DNA of 64,000 bases, taken from the NCBI RefSeq assembly GCF_014646875.1, contig NZ_BMOC01000010.1, positions 1 to 64,000 on the forward strand, given 5' to 3'. Positions 25,458-33,436 of this stretch are shown piece by piece. This stretch comes from Halobellus salinus (lineage in GTDB: Archaea > Halobacteriota > Halobacteria > Halobacteriales > Haloferacaceae). A program made the translations under genes and the position numbers. Numbering within the stretch: position 1 is the first letter of the stretch; each line of letters starts with the position of its first letter. The notes below the pieces were generated by a model. It saw only the letters and a program-made list of their open reading frames with translations. It had not been told where the DNA came from and did not search any database.

Positions 25458-27398
25458 ATGACCGAATTAGGCGGATTCAACGACCACATCGCCCGGATCG
25501 ACCTGTCGGGCGACGACGTGCAGTACGAGGGGATCGACGAGGAGGACGCCGAGAAGTACATCGGCGGCCGCGGGCTCGGAGTGAAATACGTCTTCGATCA
25601 GGGTCCCGATGTCGACCCCGAGGGCCCGGAGAACCTGCTCGCGTTCACCAACGGGCCGCTCACGGGGACGCAGGCCCCGATGAGCGGTCGGATCGCGGTC
25701 TGTACCAAATCCCCGCTGACCGGGACAGTCACCGACTCCCACCACGGCGGCTGGTCCGGCGCGCGGCTCAAGTGGGCGGGCTTCGACGGCCTCATGTTCG
25801 AGGGCGAGGCCGACGCCCCGGTCTACGCCTATGTCGAGGACGGCGAAGTCGAACTCCGTGACGCCTCCGACCTGTGGGGGCTCGGCGTCCACGAGACGAT
25901 GGACCTGATCGAGGAGGAACACGAGGGGGCGTTCGGCAAGAACCTCTCGGCGATGGCGATCGGCCCCGGCGGCGAGAACGGCGCGAAGTACGCCTGCATC
26001 GTCAACGAGGACGACCGCGCATCCGGCCGCGGTGGCACCGGCTGCGTGATGGGCTCGAAGAACCTGAAAGCCGTCGTGGTCAAGTCCGGGACGCGGATGC
26101 CGAAGCCCGCAAAGCCCGAGACGTTCACCGAGGGCTACCAGCAGGCCATGCAGCTCATTCAGGAGTCGGACGTGACCGCCCCCAACGAGGGCGGGCTCTC
26201 GATGTACGGCACTAACGTCCTCATGAATCTCACCGAGGAGATGGACGGGCTGCCGACCCGGAACGGCAAGTACACCTCAACGCACTCCGAGGCGGAGGCC
26301 GAACCCGACGACGTCAACATCGACGCCGAGAAGGTCTCCGGCGAGAACGTCAGAGAGAACATCCTGGTCGACGAGCCGACGTGTCACTCCTGTCCGGTCG
26401 CGTGCAAGAAGGAGACCGAAGTCACGTACGAGCGGAAGGGCGAAGAACTGAACGTTCGCGGCGAGTCCTACGAGTACGAGTCGGCGTTCGCGCTCGGCCC
26501 CAACTCCATGAACGACGACCGCGACAGCATCGCGGTCATGATCGATATGTGCAACGACCTCGGGATGGACACCATCGAGGCCGGCAACATGATGGCGATG
26601 GCCATGGAGATGACCGAGGAGGGCAAACTCGACGACCTCGACGACGACCTCGACTGGGGCGACACCGAGCACATGCTCGACCTGTTAGAGGAGATGGCCC
26701 ACCGCGACTCCGACCTCGGCGACCTGCTGGCGAAAGGCGCCCGCCGGGTCGCGGACGAGCGGAACGCCCACGACAACTCGCTTGCGGTCAAGGGCCAGAC
26801 CATTCCCGCGTACGACCCCCGTGCCATGAAAGGGATGGGGATCGGCTACGCCACCTCGAACCGCGGCGCGTGTCACCTCCGCGGGTACACCCCGTCGGCG
26901 GAGATTCTGGGGATCCCGGAGAAGGTCGACCCCACCGAGTGGGAAGGCAAAGGCGAGCTGTGTGCGCTCTTCCAGGACCTCCACGCGATCTCGGATTCGT
27001 TCGACATCTGCAAGTTCAACGCCTTCGCGGAGGGCATCGACGAGTACGTCGCCCAGTACAACGGGATGACCGGCCGGGACGTCACCGAGGACGAACTCAT
27101 GGAGGCCGGCGACCGGATCTACACCCTCGAACGCTACTACAACAACCTCGCCGGCTTCGACGGCGCGGACGACTCGCTGCCGGGACGCTTCGTGGACGGC
27201 CACGACGAGGCCATTCCCGGCCAGGGCGGTATGGAGGGCGAGCTGTGTGAACTCGATGAGATGAAGCAGGAGTACTACGACCGCCGCGGGTGGGTCGACG
27301 GGGTCGTCCCAAACGAGCGCCTCGAAGAGCTCGGGATCGACGTCGGGCCCGGCACGGGCGTCTCCACCGGCGACAGCCCCGCGCCCGCCGACGACTGA
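25458..27398 (+). CDS. aor: Aldehyde ferredoxin oxidoreductase (tungstopterin enzyme)
   Basis: This enzyme oxidises aldehydes to acids with ferredoxin and carries a tungsten bis-pyranopterin plus a 4Fe-4S cluster. The 646 residues show the N-terminal IDLSGDDVQYEGIDEEDAEKYIGGRGLGVKY, the first pterin region (NGPLTGTQAPMSGR), RASGRGGTGCVMGSKNLKAV, and cluster ligands C309, C312 and C316 in CHSCPVAC plus C518 in DICKFNAF. Length is normal for the family. The AOR group includes several substrate types, which this reading cannot separate. A TATA-like taacatagtag region precedes the start. Confidence 0.93.
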   Translation: MTELGGFNDHIARIDLSGDDVQYEGIDEEDAEKYIGGRGLGVKYVFDQGPDVDPEGPENLLAFTNGPLTGTQAPMSGRIAVCTKSPLTGTVTDSHHGGWSGARLKWAGFDGLMFEGEADAPVYAYVEDGEVELRDASDLWGLGVHETMDLIEEEHEGAFGKNLSAMAIGPGGENGAKYACIVNEDDRASGRGGTGCVMGSKNLKAVVVKSGTRMPKPAKPETFTEGYQQAMQLIQESDVTAPNEGGLSMYGTNVLMNLTEEMDGLPTRNGKYTSTHSEAEAEPDDVNIDAEKVSGENVRENILVDEPTCHSCPVACKKETEVTYERKGEELNVRGESYEYESAFALGPNSMNDDRDSIAVMIDMCNDLGMDTIEAGNMMAMAMEMTEEGKLDDLDDDLDWGDTEHMLDLLEEMAHRDSDLGDLLAKGARRVADERNAHDNSLAVKGQTIPAYDPRAMKGMGIGYATSNRGACHLRGYTPSAEILGIPEKVDPTEWEGKGELCALFQDLHAISDSFDICKFNAFAEGIDEYVAQYNGMTGRDVTEDELMEAGDRIYTLERYYNNLAGFDGADDSLPGRFVDGHDEAIPGQGGMEGELCELDEMKQEYYDRRGWVDGVVPNERLEELGIDVGPGTGVSTGDSPAPADD

Positions 27399-27513
27399 TC
27401 GGATCCGTCGGCGTCGGGCCGGTTCCGGGTCGTCCGCGTGGTGATGGCCGCCCCGACGACAGCCCGAGACGACAACGCTGATTTGGTGCGGTCCCGAATC
27501 CCGGGTGTCGGCA

Positions 27514-27531
27514 CGGCGCGTTGACGCGCCG
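27514..27531. terminator. GC hairpin between convergent genes
   Basis: CGGCGCG-TTGA-CGCGCCG forms a 7-bp stem with a 4-base loop, extended by partly complementary flanks. It lies in the 253-bp spacer between the converging aor and MBL genes and could end both transcripts. No T run follows it, so its role is inferred from position only. Nothing else is seen in the spacer. Confidence 0.35.
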
Positions 27532-27651
27532 GCACGACACGCCCGGCCGGATCGGGCGGCGGGCGGGATCGAACCACGCGAACCCGCTTTCTGACGGAGG
27601 CATCGGCACCGAGCCGCGCGACTGTCGGGAGGTGTACCCGTCCGCCGACGC

Positions 27652-28560
27652 CTACGCCTTGCCGCGATCCAACGCCACGAGCACGCCGCGTGCGTTCAGG
27701 CGCTCCTCGGCGCGTGCCTTCCGGTCGCTCCACACCGTCTCCAACTCGGCGGTGTCCGCGAAGTGGGCGGCCACCGCGTCGTCGTCGCCGAGTTCGGCAC
27801 GCGTCTGCCGGACCGCTTCGACCCACTCCACCAGGGTCCGTTTGTAGTTCGCCATCAGCTCCGGACGGTACGCGAGTGACCCGAAGTGGCCGAAACAGAG
27901 CGTGTCGGGGTCGATGGCCTCGATCGCCCGGACGTCGTCGAGACACGCCTCAAGATCGAACTGCGGCGGCGGTGAGGTCTCTTTGACCACCGCACGCCCG
28001 GGCACGTAGATCCCGGCCGCATCCCCGGTAAAGAGCAGACCGTCGTTGGGCTCGAAGAAGGTCGTCTGGTGGGGCGCGTGCCCCGGCGCGCCGTGAACGG
28101 TGAGCGTCCGGTCGCCGAGGTCGACCGCGTCGCCGTCGGTCAGCGACGCGACGCGCGCCGCCGGTATCGAAATCGGGTCGGCGTAGAACTCCCACTGGTC
28201 GCCGACTGCCTCCTTCGTGCCCGCGACGATGCGTTCGGGGTCGACGAGGTGGGGAGCGCCCGCCTCGTGAATCCGGACGGTCGCGTTCGGACACGCCTCC
28301 GCGAGGTGGCCGGCGCCGCCGGCGTGGTCCAAGTGGACGTGCGTCAGGAGGACGTGTCGGACGGCCTCGGGGTCGACACCGAGGTCGTTGAGCGCGTCGA
28401 GCACGAGGTCGTTGTTCTGCCCGGTTCCGGTGTCGACGATGGCCGGTTCCGCGGCGTCGACGACATAGACCGACCCGTAGTTCGGGACTCCGTGCGTCCC
28501 CACGTCGACGTAGTGGACATCGCTCGCGGCGTCGACCGAGTACAGCTCCCCGATTGCCAT
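27652..28560 (-). CDS. MBL-fold metallo-hydrolase
   Basis: The 302 residues have the metallo-beta-lactamase zinc motif THVHLDHAGG (HxHxDH), a third His in HGAPGHAPHQ, the Asp in FTGDAAGIYV and the last His in CFGHFGSL. This is the complete ligand set for two metals. Family members include glyoxalase-II-like and quorum-type lactonase-like hydrolases; the substrate cannot be read from sequence. The start MAIGELYSVDAASDVHYVD is the normal family opening. Confidence 0.9.
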   Translation of the reverse strand: MAIGELYSVDAASDVHYVDVGTHGVPNYGSVYVVDAAEPAIVDTGTGQNNDLVLDALNDLGVDPEAVRHVLLTHVHLDHAGGAGHLAEACPNATVRIHEAGAPHLVDPERIVAGTKEAVGDQWEFYADPISIPAARVASLTDGDAVDLGDRTLTVHGAPGHAPHQTTFFEPNDGLLFTGDAAGIYVPGRAVVKETSPPPQFDLEACLDDVRAIEAIDPDTLCFGHFGSLAYRPELMANYKRTLVEWVEAVRQTRAELGDDDAVAAHFADTAELETVWSDRKARAEERLNARGVLVALDRGKA

Positions 28561-28698
28561 ACCCGAGGGCCGCCCGGCGGCGAAAAAAGCGTTCCGCAGT
28601 GGGTCGGCGAGCCAGCGCGGAGAGGTCACAGCGGGCCGCCGGACCGTCCGGAGCGGCGAACCGCCACCCGTTTATTCGGTGCCGACCACCATCCGGAC

Positions 28699-29097
28699 AT
28701 GGGCGAGACACTCGACGACGACCTCTACCGGCGGACCAAGGCGCTGCTCGAGCCCGGAGAGATCGAGCTCCTCGGCGCGGTCGTCCACACCGACCTCGGT
28801 GGCGAGGAGGACCTGGAGATGCACGAGCTCACGGTCGACATCAACCGAAGCATCGCCGACCACGCCGGGAAGGGCGAGACCTACATCTACGCCGGCAACG
28901 ACACCGACGAGTTCGCGTCGAACCAGTTCCAAGGGCTGACCCTCGACGAGGAGTCGTTCGTGTGGGAGTGCCAGCAACTCCTCCGGGACGGGACCTTCGA
29001 CATCGTCTTCTACTACGAGGCGACGGTCGATCAGGCGTCGCTGGTCGACGACCTCGCAGCACTGGCCCACGTCGACGGCGTGACCGCGGTTCCGTAG
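28699..29097 (+). CDS. Conserved haloarchaeal protein (DUF5778-like)
   Basis: The 132-residue acidic cytoplasmic protein contains MGETLDDDLYRRTKALLEPGEIELLGAVVHTDL-type sequence and the block NQFQGLTLDEESFVWECQQLLRDGTFDIVFYYEA. I recall this pattern as the haloarchaeal DUF5778 family. The function is unknown. It is divergent from the MBL gene and 78 bp before the siroheme decarboxylase gene, on the same strand. Confidence 0.8.
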   Translation: MGETLDDDLYRRTKALLEPGEIELLGAVVHTDLGGEEDLEMHELTVDINRSIADHAGKGETYIYAGNDTDEFASNQFQGLTLDEESFVWECQQLLRDGTFDIVFYYEATVDQASLVDDLAALAHVDGVTAVP

Positions 29098-29175
29098 GCC
29101 GCGCCACACCGGGATGGCGGCCCCGGCGTCTGACCGCTTCGAGACGCTTATCCTCCTCGCACCCCCACTTCGAGT

Positions 29176-30246
29176 ATGAGCGACGCACACGCCGAGACCG
29201 GGGAACTGGCCCGCCTCGACCGGGCGATACTCAACGCGTTCCAAGGCGGGTTCCCGGTCGTCGAGCGGCCGTTCGAGCCCGCTGCGGCAGCGCTGGGAGA
29301 CCGCGGCGTCGACGTGACCGCGGCCGACCTCCGCGAGCGGGTGGCCAGCCTCGACGACGAGGGGACCCTGAGCCGGTTCGGTGCACTGGTGAACGCCGAG
29401 GAGATCGGCGGCACCGCCACACTGGTCGCGATGCACGCCCCGGAGGAGCGCTTCGACGAGGTCGCAGAGGCGGTCAACGCCCACCGCGAGGTCGCACACA
29501 ACTACGAGCGGGCGCACCCCCACCTGAACATGTGGTTCGTCGTCAGCGTGGCGGACGAAGACCGGGTCAGGGCAGTGCTCGACGAGATTGAAGCCGAAAC
29601 CGGCCAGGAGACGTATAACATGCCGAAACAGCGGGAGTTCCGGGTCGAGGCGAAGTTCCTGGTCGACGGTCCCATCAAGGGCGGCGACGTCGACCTCTCG
29701 CACCTCGGGCCCGAGGTGACACCGACCGACCGGCGGACGTTGACGCCCGCCGAACGCGACCTGGTCGTCGAGATTCAGGGTGGACTCCCGATTACCGACA
29801 CCCCGTACGCGGGTGTCGCCGACGCGGTCGGACGGGAGACGGCGTGGGTGGTCGAGACGATCAAGCGGTTCGAGCGGGAGGGGAAGGTTCGTCGCGTCGG
29901 CGTCGTCCCAAACCACTACGCGCTTGGATACACCGAGAACGGCATGACGGTGTGGGACGTGCCCGACGACTTGGTCGATGAGGTCGGGCCCGCGGTCGCG
30001 TCGCTGCCCTTCGTCACGCACTGTTACCAGCGCCCCCGTCATGACGGGGTGTGGCCGTACAACTTCTTCGCCATGACCCACGGGCGCTCGGAGGCCGAGA
30101 GCGACCGCCGGATCCAGAGAGTAAGCGAAAAGATGGCGGAGTACTGGGACGTCGACAGCGGCGACTGGGACTCGCTGTTCTCGACGGAGATCCTGAAGAA
30201 GACCGGGATCAGGCTGGACGAGCGCGCCGACGCCAACACGGAGTGA
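29176..30246 (+). CDS. ahbB: Siroheme decarboxylase, AhbA-AhbB fusion
   Basis: This enzyme decarboxylates siroheme to didecarboxysiroheme in the alternative (archaeal) haem pathway. The 356 residues comprise two tandem Lrp/AsnC-like halves, each a winged helix plus an alpha-beta domain. The first has LDRAILNAFQGGFPVVERPFE and YERAHPHLNMWFVV; the second has ERDLVVEIQGGLPITDTPYAGVAD and CYQRPRHDGVWPYNFFAMTHG. This is the AhbA/AhbB pattern rather than a DNA-binding regulator. The adjoining sirC-like gene and hemA support the assignment. Confidence 0.88.
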   Translation: MSDAHAETGELARLDRAILNAFQGGFPVVERPFEPAAAALGDRGVDVTAADLRERVASLDDEGTLSRFGALVNAEEIGGTATLVAMHAPEERFDEVAEAVNAHREVAHNYERAHPHLNMWFVVSVADEDRVRAVLDEIEAETGQETYNMPKQREFRVEAKFLVDGPIKGGDVDLSHLGPEVTPTDRRTLTPAERDLVVEIQGGLPITDTPYAGVADAVGRETAWVVETIKRFEREGKVRRVGVVPNHYALGYTENGMTVWDVPDDLVDEVGPAVASLPFVTHCYQRPRHDGVWPYNFFAMTHGRSEAESDRRIQRVSEKMAEYWDVDSGDWDSLFSTEILKKTGIRLDERADANTE

Positions 30247-30253
30247 GGCACGG

Positions 30254-30958
30254 ATGATCCCGCTGTACCACGACTTCACCGACGAGACGGTCCTGGTCTT
30301 CGGCGGCGGCCCGATCGGCGCGCGGAAGGCCCGGCGGTTCGCCGAGGAGGCGGCGGTGGTCGTCGTGAGTCCCGCGTTCGACGCCGACGACTTCGGCAAC
30401 GCGGAACTGGTTCGGGCGCGACCCGCTCCCGGTGACGTTGGGGCGTGGGTCGACCGGACGGCCCCCGCACTGGCCGTGGCCGCGACCGACGACGACGGGG
30501 TGAACAACGCGGTGGCGGCGGCGGCGCGGGCGCGCGGCATCCTCGTGAACCGGGCCGACCGGAGTGCAGCGACCGGGGACGGCGGGGGGGCCGACACCCA
30601 CGGCCCCGACACCCACGGCCCCCCGATCGACGTGGTGGTCCCGGCGACCGTGGCCGACGGCGACGTCCGGGTCGCGATCTCCACTGGCGGCCGGAGCCCG
30701 GCGCTCGCGAAACACCTCCGCGAGCGGATCGAGTCGGTGGTCGACGGCGCCGAGGGGATGGCCGCACTCACCGCCGATCTCCGGGCGGAACTCCGGTCGT
30801 CGGAGCTGGCTCCGTCCGAGCGCCGTGATGCGGTTCGGGCGGTGGTTCGGGCGCCTGATGTTTGGAAGGCTTTACGTACGGGGACCTCCAACCCCCGCCA
30901 AGAGGCGACACGCGTGATACGAAACACGATGGGGGGTGACCGATGGACACAGAGGTGA
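30254..30958 (+). CDS. Precorrin-2 dehydrogenase / sirohydrochlorin synthase (SirC-like)
   Basis: This protein oxidises precorrin-2 to sirohydrochlorin with NAD. The 234 residues open MIPLYHDFTDETVLVFGGGPIGARKARRF with a GGG cofactor loop. The typical segment PIDVVVPATVADGDVRVAISTGGRSPALAKHLRERIE follows. A low-complexity insert around 108-128 (GGGADTHGPDTHGPP) is unusual. The gene starts 7 bp after ahbAB, and its last 16 bases overlap hemA, indicating one operon. Confidence 0.9.
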   Translation: MIPLYHDFTDETVLVFGGGPIGARKARRFAEEAAVVVVSPAFDADDFGNAELVRARPAPGDVGAWVDRTAPALAVAATDDDGVNNAVAAAARARGILVNRADRSAATGDGGGADTHGPDTHGPPIDVVVPATVADGDVRVAISTGGRSPALAKHLRERIESVVDGAEGMAALTADLRAELRSSELAPSERRDAVRAVVRAPDVWKALRTGTSNPRQEATRVIRNTMGGDRWTQR

Positions 30959-32313
30959 TCCGTGGGGCTCGTGTGTCGCACGAGCGAGCGAGCGTCGGCC
31001 AGATCGAGACGGCCGCGGGCGAGGACACCCGGGGCGTTGTCGAGTCGTTGCTCGCACACGACGGCATCGCGGAGGCGTTCGCGCTCCAGACCTGTAATCG
31101 CGCGGAGGCGTACGTGGTCGCCGATTCCACCGAGGCCGGGCGGGCGGCGCTCAGTCTGCTCGGCGCCGGGCTCGACGACGGGAGTGTGGTCGCTGAGACG
31201 GGCCACGAGGAGAGCCTCCGGCATCTTATGCGGGTCGCGTCGGGGCTCGAGTCGCTGGTTATCGGCGAAGACCAGATCCTCGGACAGTTCAAACGCGCCG
31301 TCGAGATCGCCCGCGGCGCCGGCGGACTCGGCCCCACACTGGAGACGGGGCTGACGAAAGCGGTCCACGTGGGTGAACGCGCCCGGACTGAAACGGTGAT
31401 CAACGACGGCGTGACGTCGGTCGGGTCGGCGGCCGTCAGGCTCGCCGAACGCGAGCGGACCCTCGACGGTGCGACCGCCCTGGTCGTCGGCGCGGGCGAG
31501 ATGGGGAAACTCGCCGCGCGGGCGCTCGCTGACGCGGGCGTCGCGAAGGTGGCCGTCGCGAACCGGACGATTCCACACGCCGAACACGTGGCGGGCTACG
31601 TCGACGCCGACGCCCACGCGGTCGCGTTGGACGACGTCAGGGATGTCCTCCCGGACGCCGACGTTGTCGTGACCGCGACGGGCCACTCGGAGTACCTCGT
31701 CGACCCCGAGGACGTGGCGGTCGCCGGCGAGACGTTCGTGATCGACCTCGCACAGCCCCGAGACGTCGACCCGGCGGCTGCGGGCGTCGACGCGGTCGAG
31801 ATCCGGGACATCGACGACCTCGAGTCGGTGACGGCCGAGACCCGCGCGAACCGGGAGGCGGCCGCCCGGGAGGTCGAGGCGATGATCGACGCGGAGTTCA
31901 ACCGGTTGCTCGAGGAGTACAAGCGACGGCAGGCCGACGAAGTCATCAGCACGATGTACGAGGCCGCAGAGCGGATGAAGGCCCGGGAGGTCGAAACCGC
32001 AGTCTCGCAACTGGAGGCCGGGGGCGACCTGTCCGACGAGCAGCGGGAGGTCGTCGAGTCTATGGCGGACGCTCTGGTCGGGCAGTTGCTCGCCGCGCCC
32101 ACAAAGAGTCTGCGCGAGGCTGCCGTCGAGGACGACTGGGCGACCATCCGAACCGCGATGGAGCTTTTCGACCCGGAGTTCGGAGACGCCGGGCCGGGCG
32201 GCGACGACCCCCCCGACGGGGTGCCGGTCGACGGGACCGACGGGGCGCCGGGACCGCCGCGCCGTGACGGCGGGAAACCGGGGTTCCCGATCGAGGGAAC
32301 CTCCGACGACTGA
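30943..32313 (+). CDS. hemA: Glutamyl-tRNA reductase
   Basis: HemA makes glutamate-1-semialdehyde, the start of tetrapyrrole synthesis. The 456 residues show the catalytic Cys at 51 in LQTCNRAEAY, ESLRHLMRVASGLESLVIGEDQILGQ, the NADPH-binding LVVGAGEMGKLAARAL, and the C-terminal helical dimerisation region. A Gly/Asp/Pro-rich tail of about 40 residues ends the protein. Its position after ahbAB and sirC joins both ends of the siroheme-dependent haem pathway in one operon. Confidence 0.95.
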   Translation: MDTEVIRGARVSHERASVGQIETAAGEDTRGVVESLLAHDGIAEAFALQTCNRAEAYVVADSTEAGRAALSLLGAGLDDGSVVAETGHEESLRHLMRVASGLESLVIGEDQILGQFKRAVEIARGAGGLGPTLETGLTKAVHVGERARTETVINDGVTSVGSAAVRLAERERTLDGATALVVGAGEMGKLAARALADAGVAKVAVANRTIPHAEHVAGYVDADAHAVALDDVRDVLPDADVVVTATGHSEYLVDPEDVAVAGETFVIDLAQPRDVDPAAAGVDAVEIRDIDDLESVTAETRANREAAAREVEAMIDAEFNRLLEEYKRRQADEVISTMYEAAERMKAREVETAVSQLEAGGDLSDEQREVVESMADALVGQLLAAPTKSLREAAVEDDWATIRTAMELFDPEFGDAGPGGDDPPDGVPVDGTDGAPGPPRRDGGKPGFPIEGTSDD

Positions 32314-32375
32314 GGCGGGGCTGTCAGTCGAAGGCCGGGAGAAACGTTATGCGGCCGGCGGGAGAGAGTTGAGGT

Positions 32376-32651
32376 ATGCCGGAACTACTATCAGACGAGG
32401 AGGTCCGATCGCAGCTACCGGAGGGTTGGGAGCGCGACGCTGACGAAATAACACGCACCTACGGGTTCGAGGACTACCTCTCGGGAATCTCGTTCGTCAC
32501 ACAGGTCGGCGAAGTCGCAGAAGAGGAGTTCCACCACCCAGAGATCGTCGTGGGCTACAAAGAAGTCGAAGTCCGGCTCACCAGCCACGAGGAGGGTGGA
32601 ATCACCGAGCAGGACATCCGGCTGGCGAACCTCTTCGACGCGGAGTACTGA
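32376..32651 (+). CDS. Pterin-4a-carbinolamine dehydratase
   Basis: The 91-residue protein matches the PCD family over its whole length: LLSDEEVRSQLPEGWERDADEI, the core FVTQVGEVAEEEFHHPEIVVGYKEVEVRLTSHEEGGIT and the DIRLANLFDA end. The active-site histidines in EFHHPE are present, as is the later TSHEEGGIT motif. PCD recycles pterin cofactors or has a role in molybdopterin use; the family is common in haloarchaea without aromatic hydroxylases. It is 62 bp after hemA and probably has its own promoter. Confidence 0.92.
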   Translation: MPELLSDEEVRSQLPEGWERDADEITRTYGFEDYLSGISFVTQVGEVAEEEFHHPEIVVGYKEVEVRLTSHEEGGITEQDIRLANLFDAEY

Positions 32652-32725
32652 TCGGTCGCGGCCGACCCCGTCTCCGGACACACGGGACGAAACCCACTTG
32701 CTGCCCTGGACCGTATTCGAACGCG

Positions 32726-33436
32726 ATGAGTGGTGACGACGTCGGCTACGACTTCTGGCTGTTCGATCTTGACGGGACGCTCGTCGACGCGGAGTGGTCC
32801 TACACGCGCACGGTGTTCGATCGGGTGGGAGACCGGCTCGGACGGGCGTTCACCGACCGGGAGGCCGAGGTGATCTGGCACGGCCTCGACGGTTCACGCG
32901 ACCGGAAGCTTCGGGAATGGGGAGTCGACCCCGACCGGTTCTGGAGCGCGTTCCACGACATCGAAAACCCCACGGCTCGTGCGGAAGCAACGTATCTTCA
33001 CGACGACGCCGCCGACCTGGTCTCGGAGCTGTCGGCCGCGGACGTCCCCGTGGGCGTGGTGACCCACTGTCAGGAGTTCCTCGCGGAGCCGGTGGTCGGC
33101 CGCCTCGACATCGGCGGGTGGTTCGACGCGTTCGTGTCGTGCACCCCCGATCTGGGGTGGAAACCCGACCCCCGACCGGTGTACCACACCATCGAACAGC
33201 TGGGGCGGGACCCGACAGAGCCGGGGCGTGGCGTCCTCGTCGGCGACGGCGCGAGTGACATCGGGGCGGCGTGGAACGCGGGACTCGACGGGATTCACAT
33301 CGAGCGACACTCACCGACGCGGCGGGGGCACTGCGTTCTCGCCGACCGGCGGATCTCGTCGTTCGCGGAACTGTCGGACGTGGGGGTTCGGGCCACCGGT
33401 GGGGCCGACACCGACCCGTCTCACTCCGGGTCGTAG
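32726..33436 (+). CDS. HAD-superfamily hydrolase
   Basis: The 236 residues carry the nucleophile motif FDLDGTLVDAEWSY (DxDGT), the third motif Lys in LGWKPDPRPVYHTIEQLG, and the closing acidic motif GDGASDIGAAWNAGL. A helical cap follows the first motif, so this is a phosphoglycolate-phosphatase-like subfamily I member. The substrate is unknown. Its stop overlaps the stop of the moeA-type gene on the other strand by 16 bases. Confidence 0.9.
   Translation: MSGDDVGYDFWLFDLDGTLVDAEWSYTRTVFDRVGDRLGRAFTDREAEVIWHGLDGSRDRKLREWGVDPDRFWSAFHDIENPTARAEATYLHDDAADLVSELSAADVPVGVVTHCQEFLAEPVVGRLDIGGWFDAFVSCTPDLGWKPDPRPVYHTIEQLGRDPTEPGRGVLVGDGASDIGAAWNAGLDGIHIERHSPTRRGHCVLADRRISSFAELSDVGVRATGGADTDPSHSGS

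Noticed and set aside
27097-27609. 170-codon minus-strand frame between aor and the MBL gene
   Set aside because: Most of it is antisense to aor, the remainder is Arg/Pro-rich without motifs, and the spacer looks like a convergent terminator region.
29176-30246. Reading the AhbAB protein as an Lrp/AsnC transcription regulator
   Set aside because: Both halves carry the siroheme decarboxylase pattern, and the gene is embedded in a tetrapyrrole operon.
28672-32010. Open frame of 1112 codons on the minus strand
   Set aside because: It lies opposite well-supported genes (DUF5778, ahbAB, sirC, hemA). Long antisense frames are expected at this GC content, and the product has no recognisable domain.
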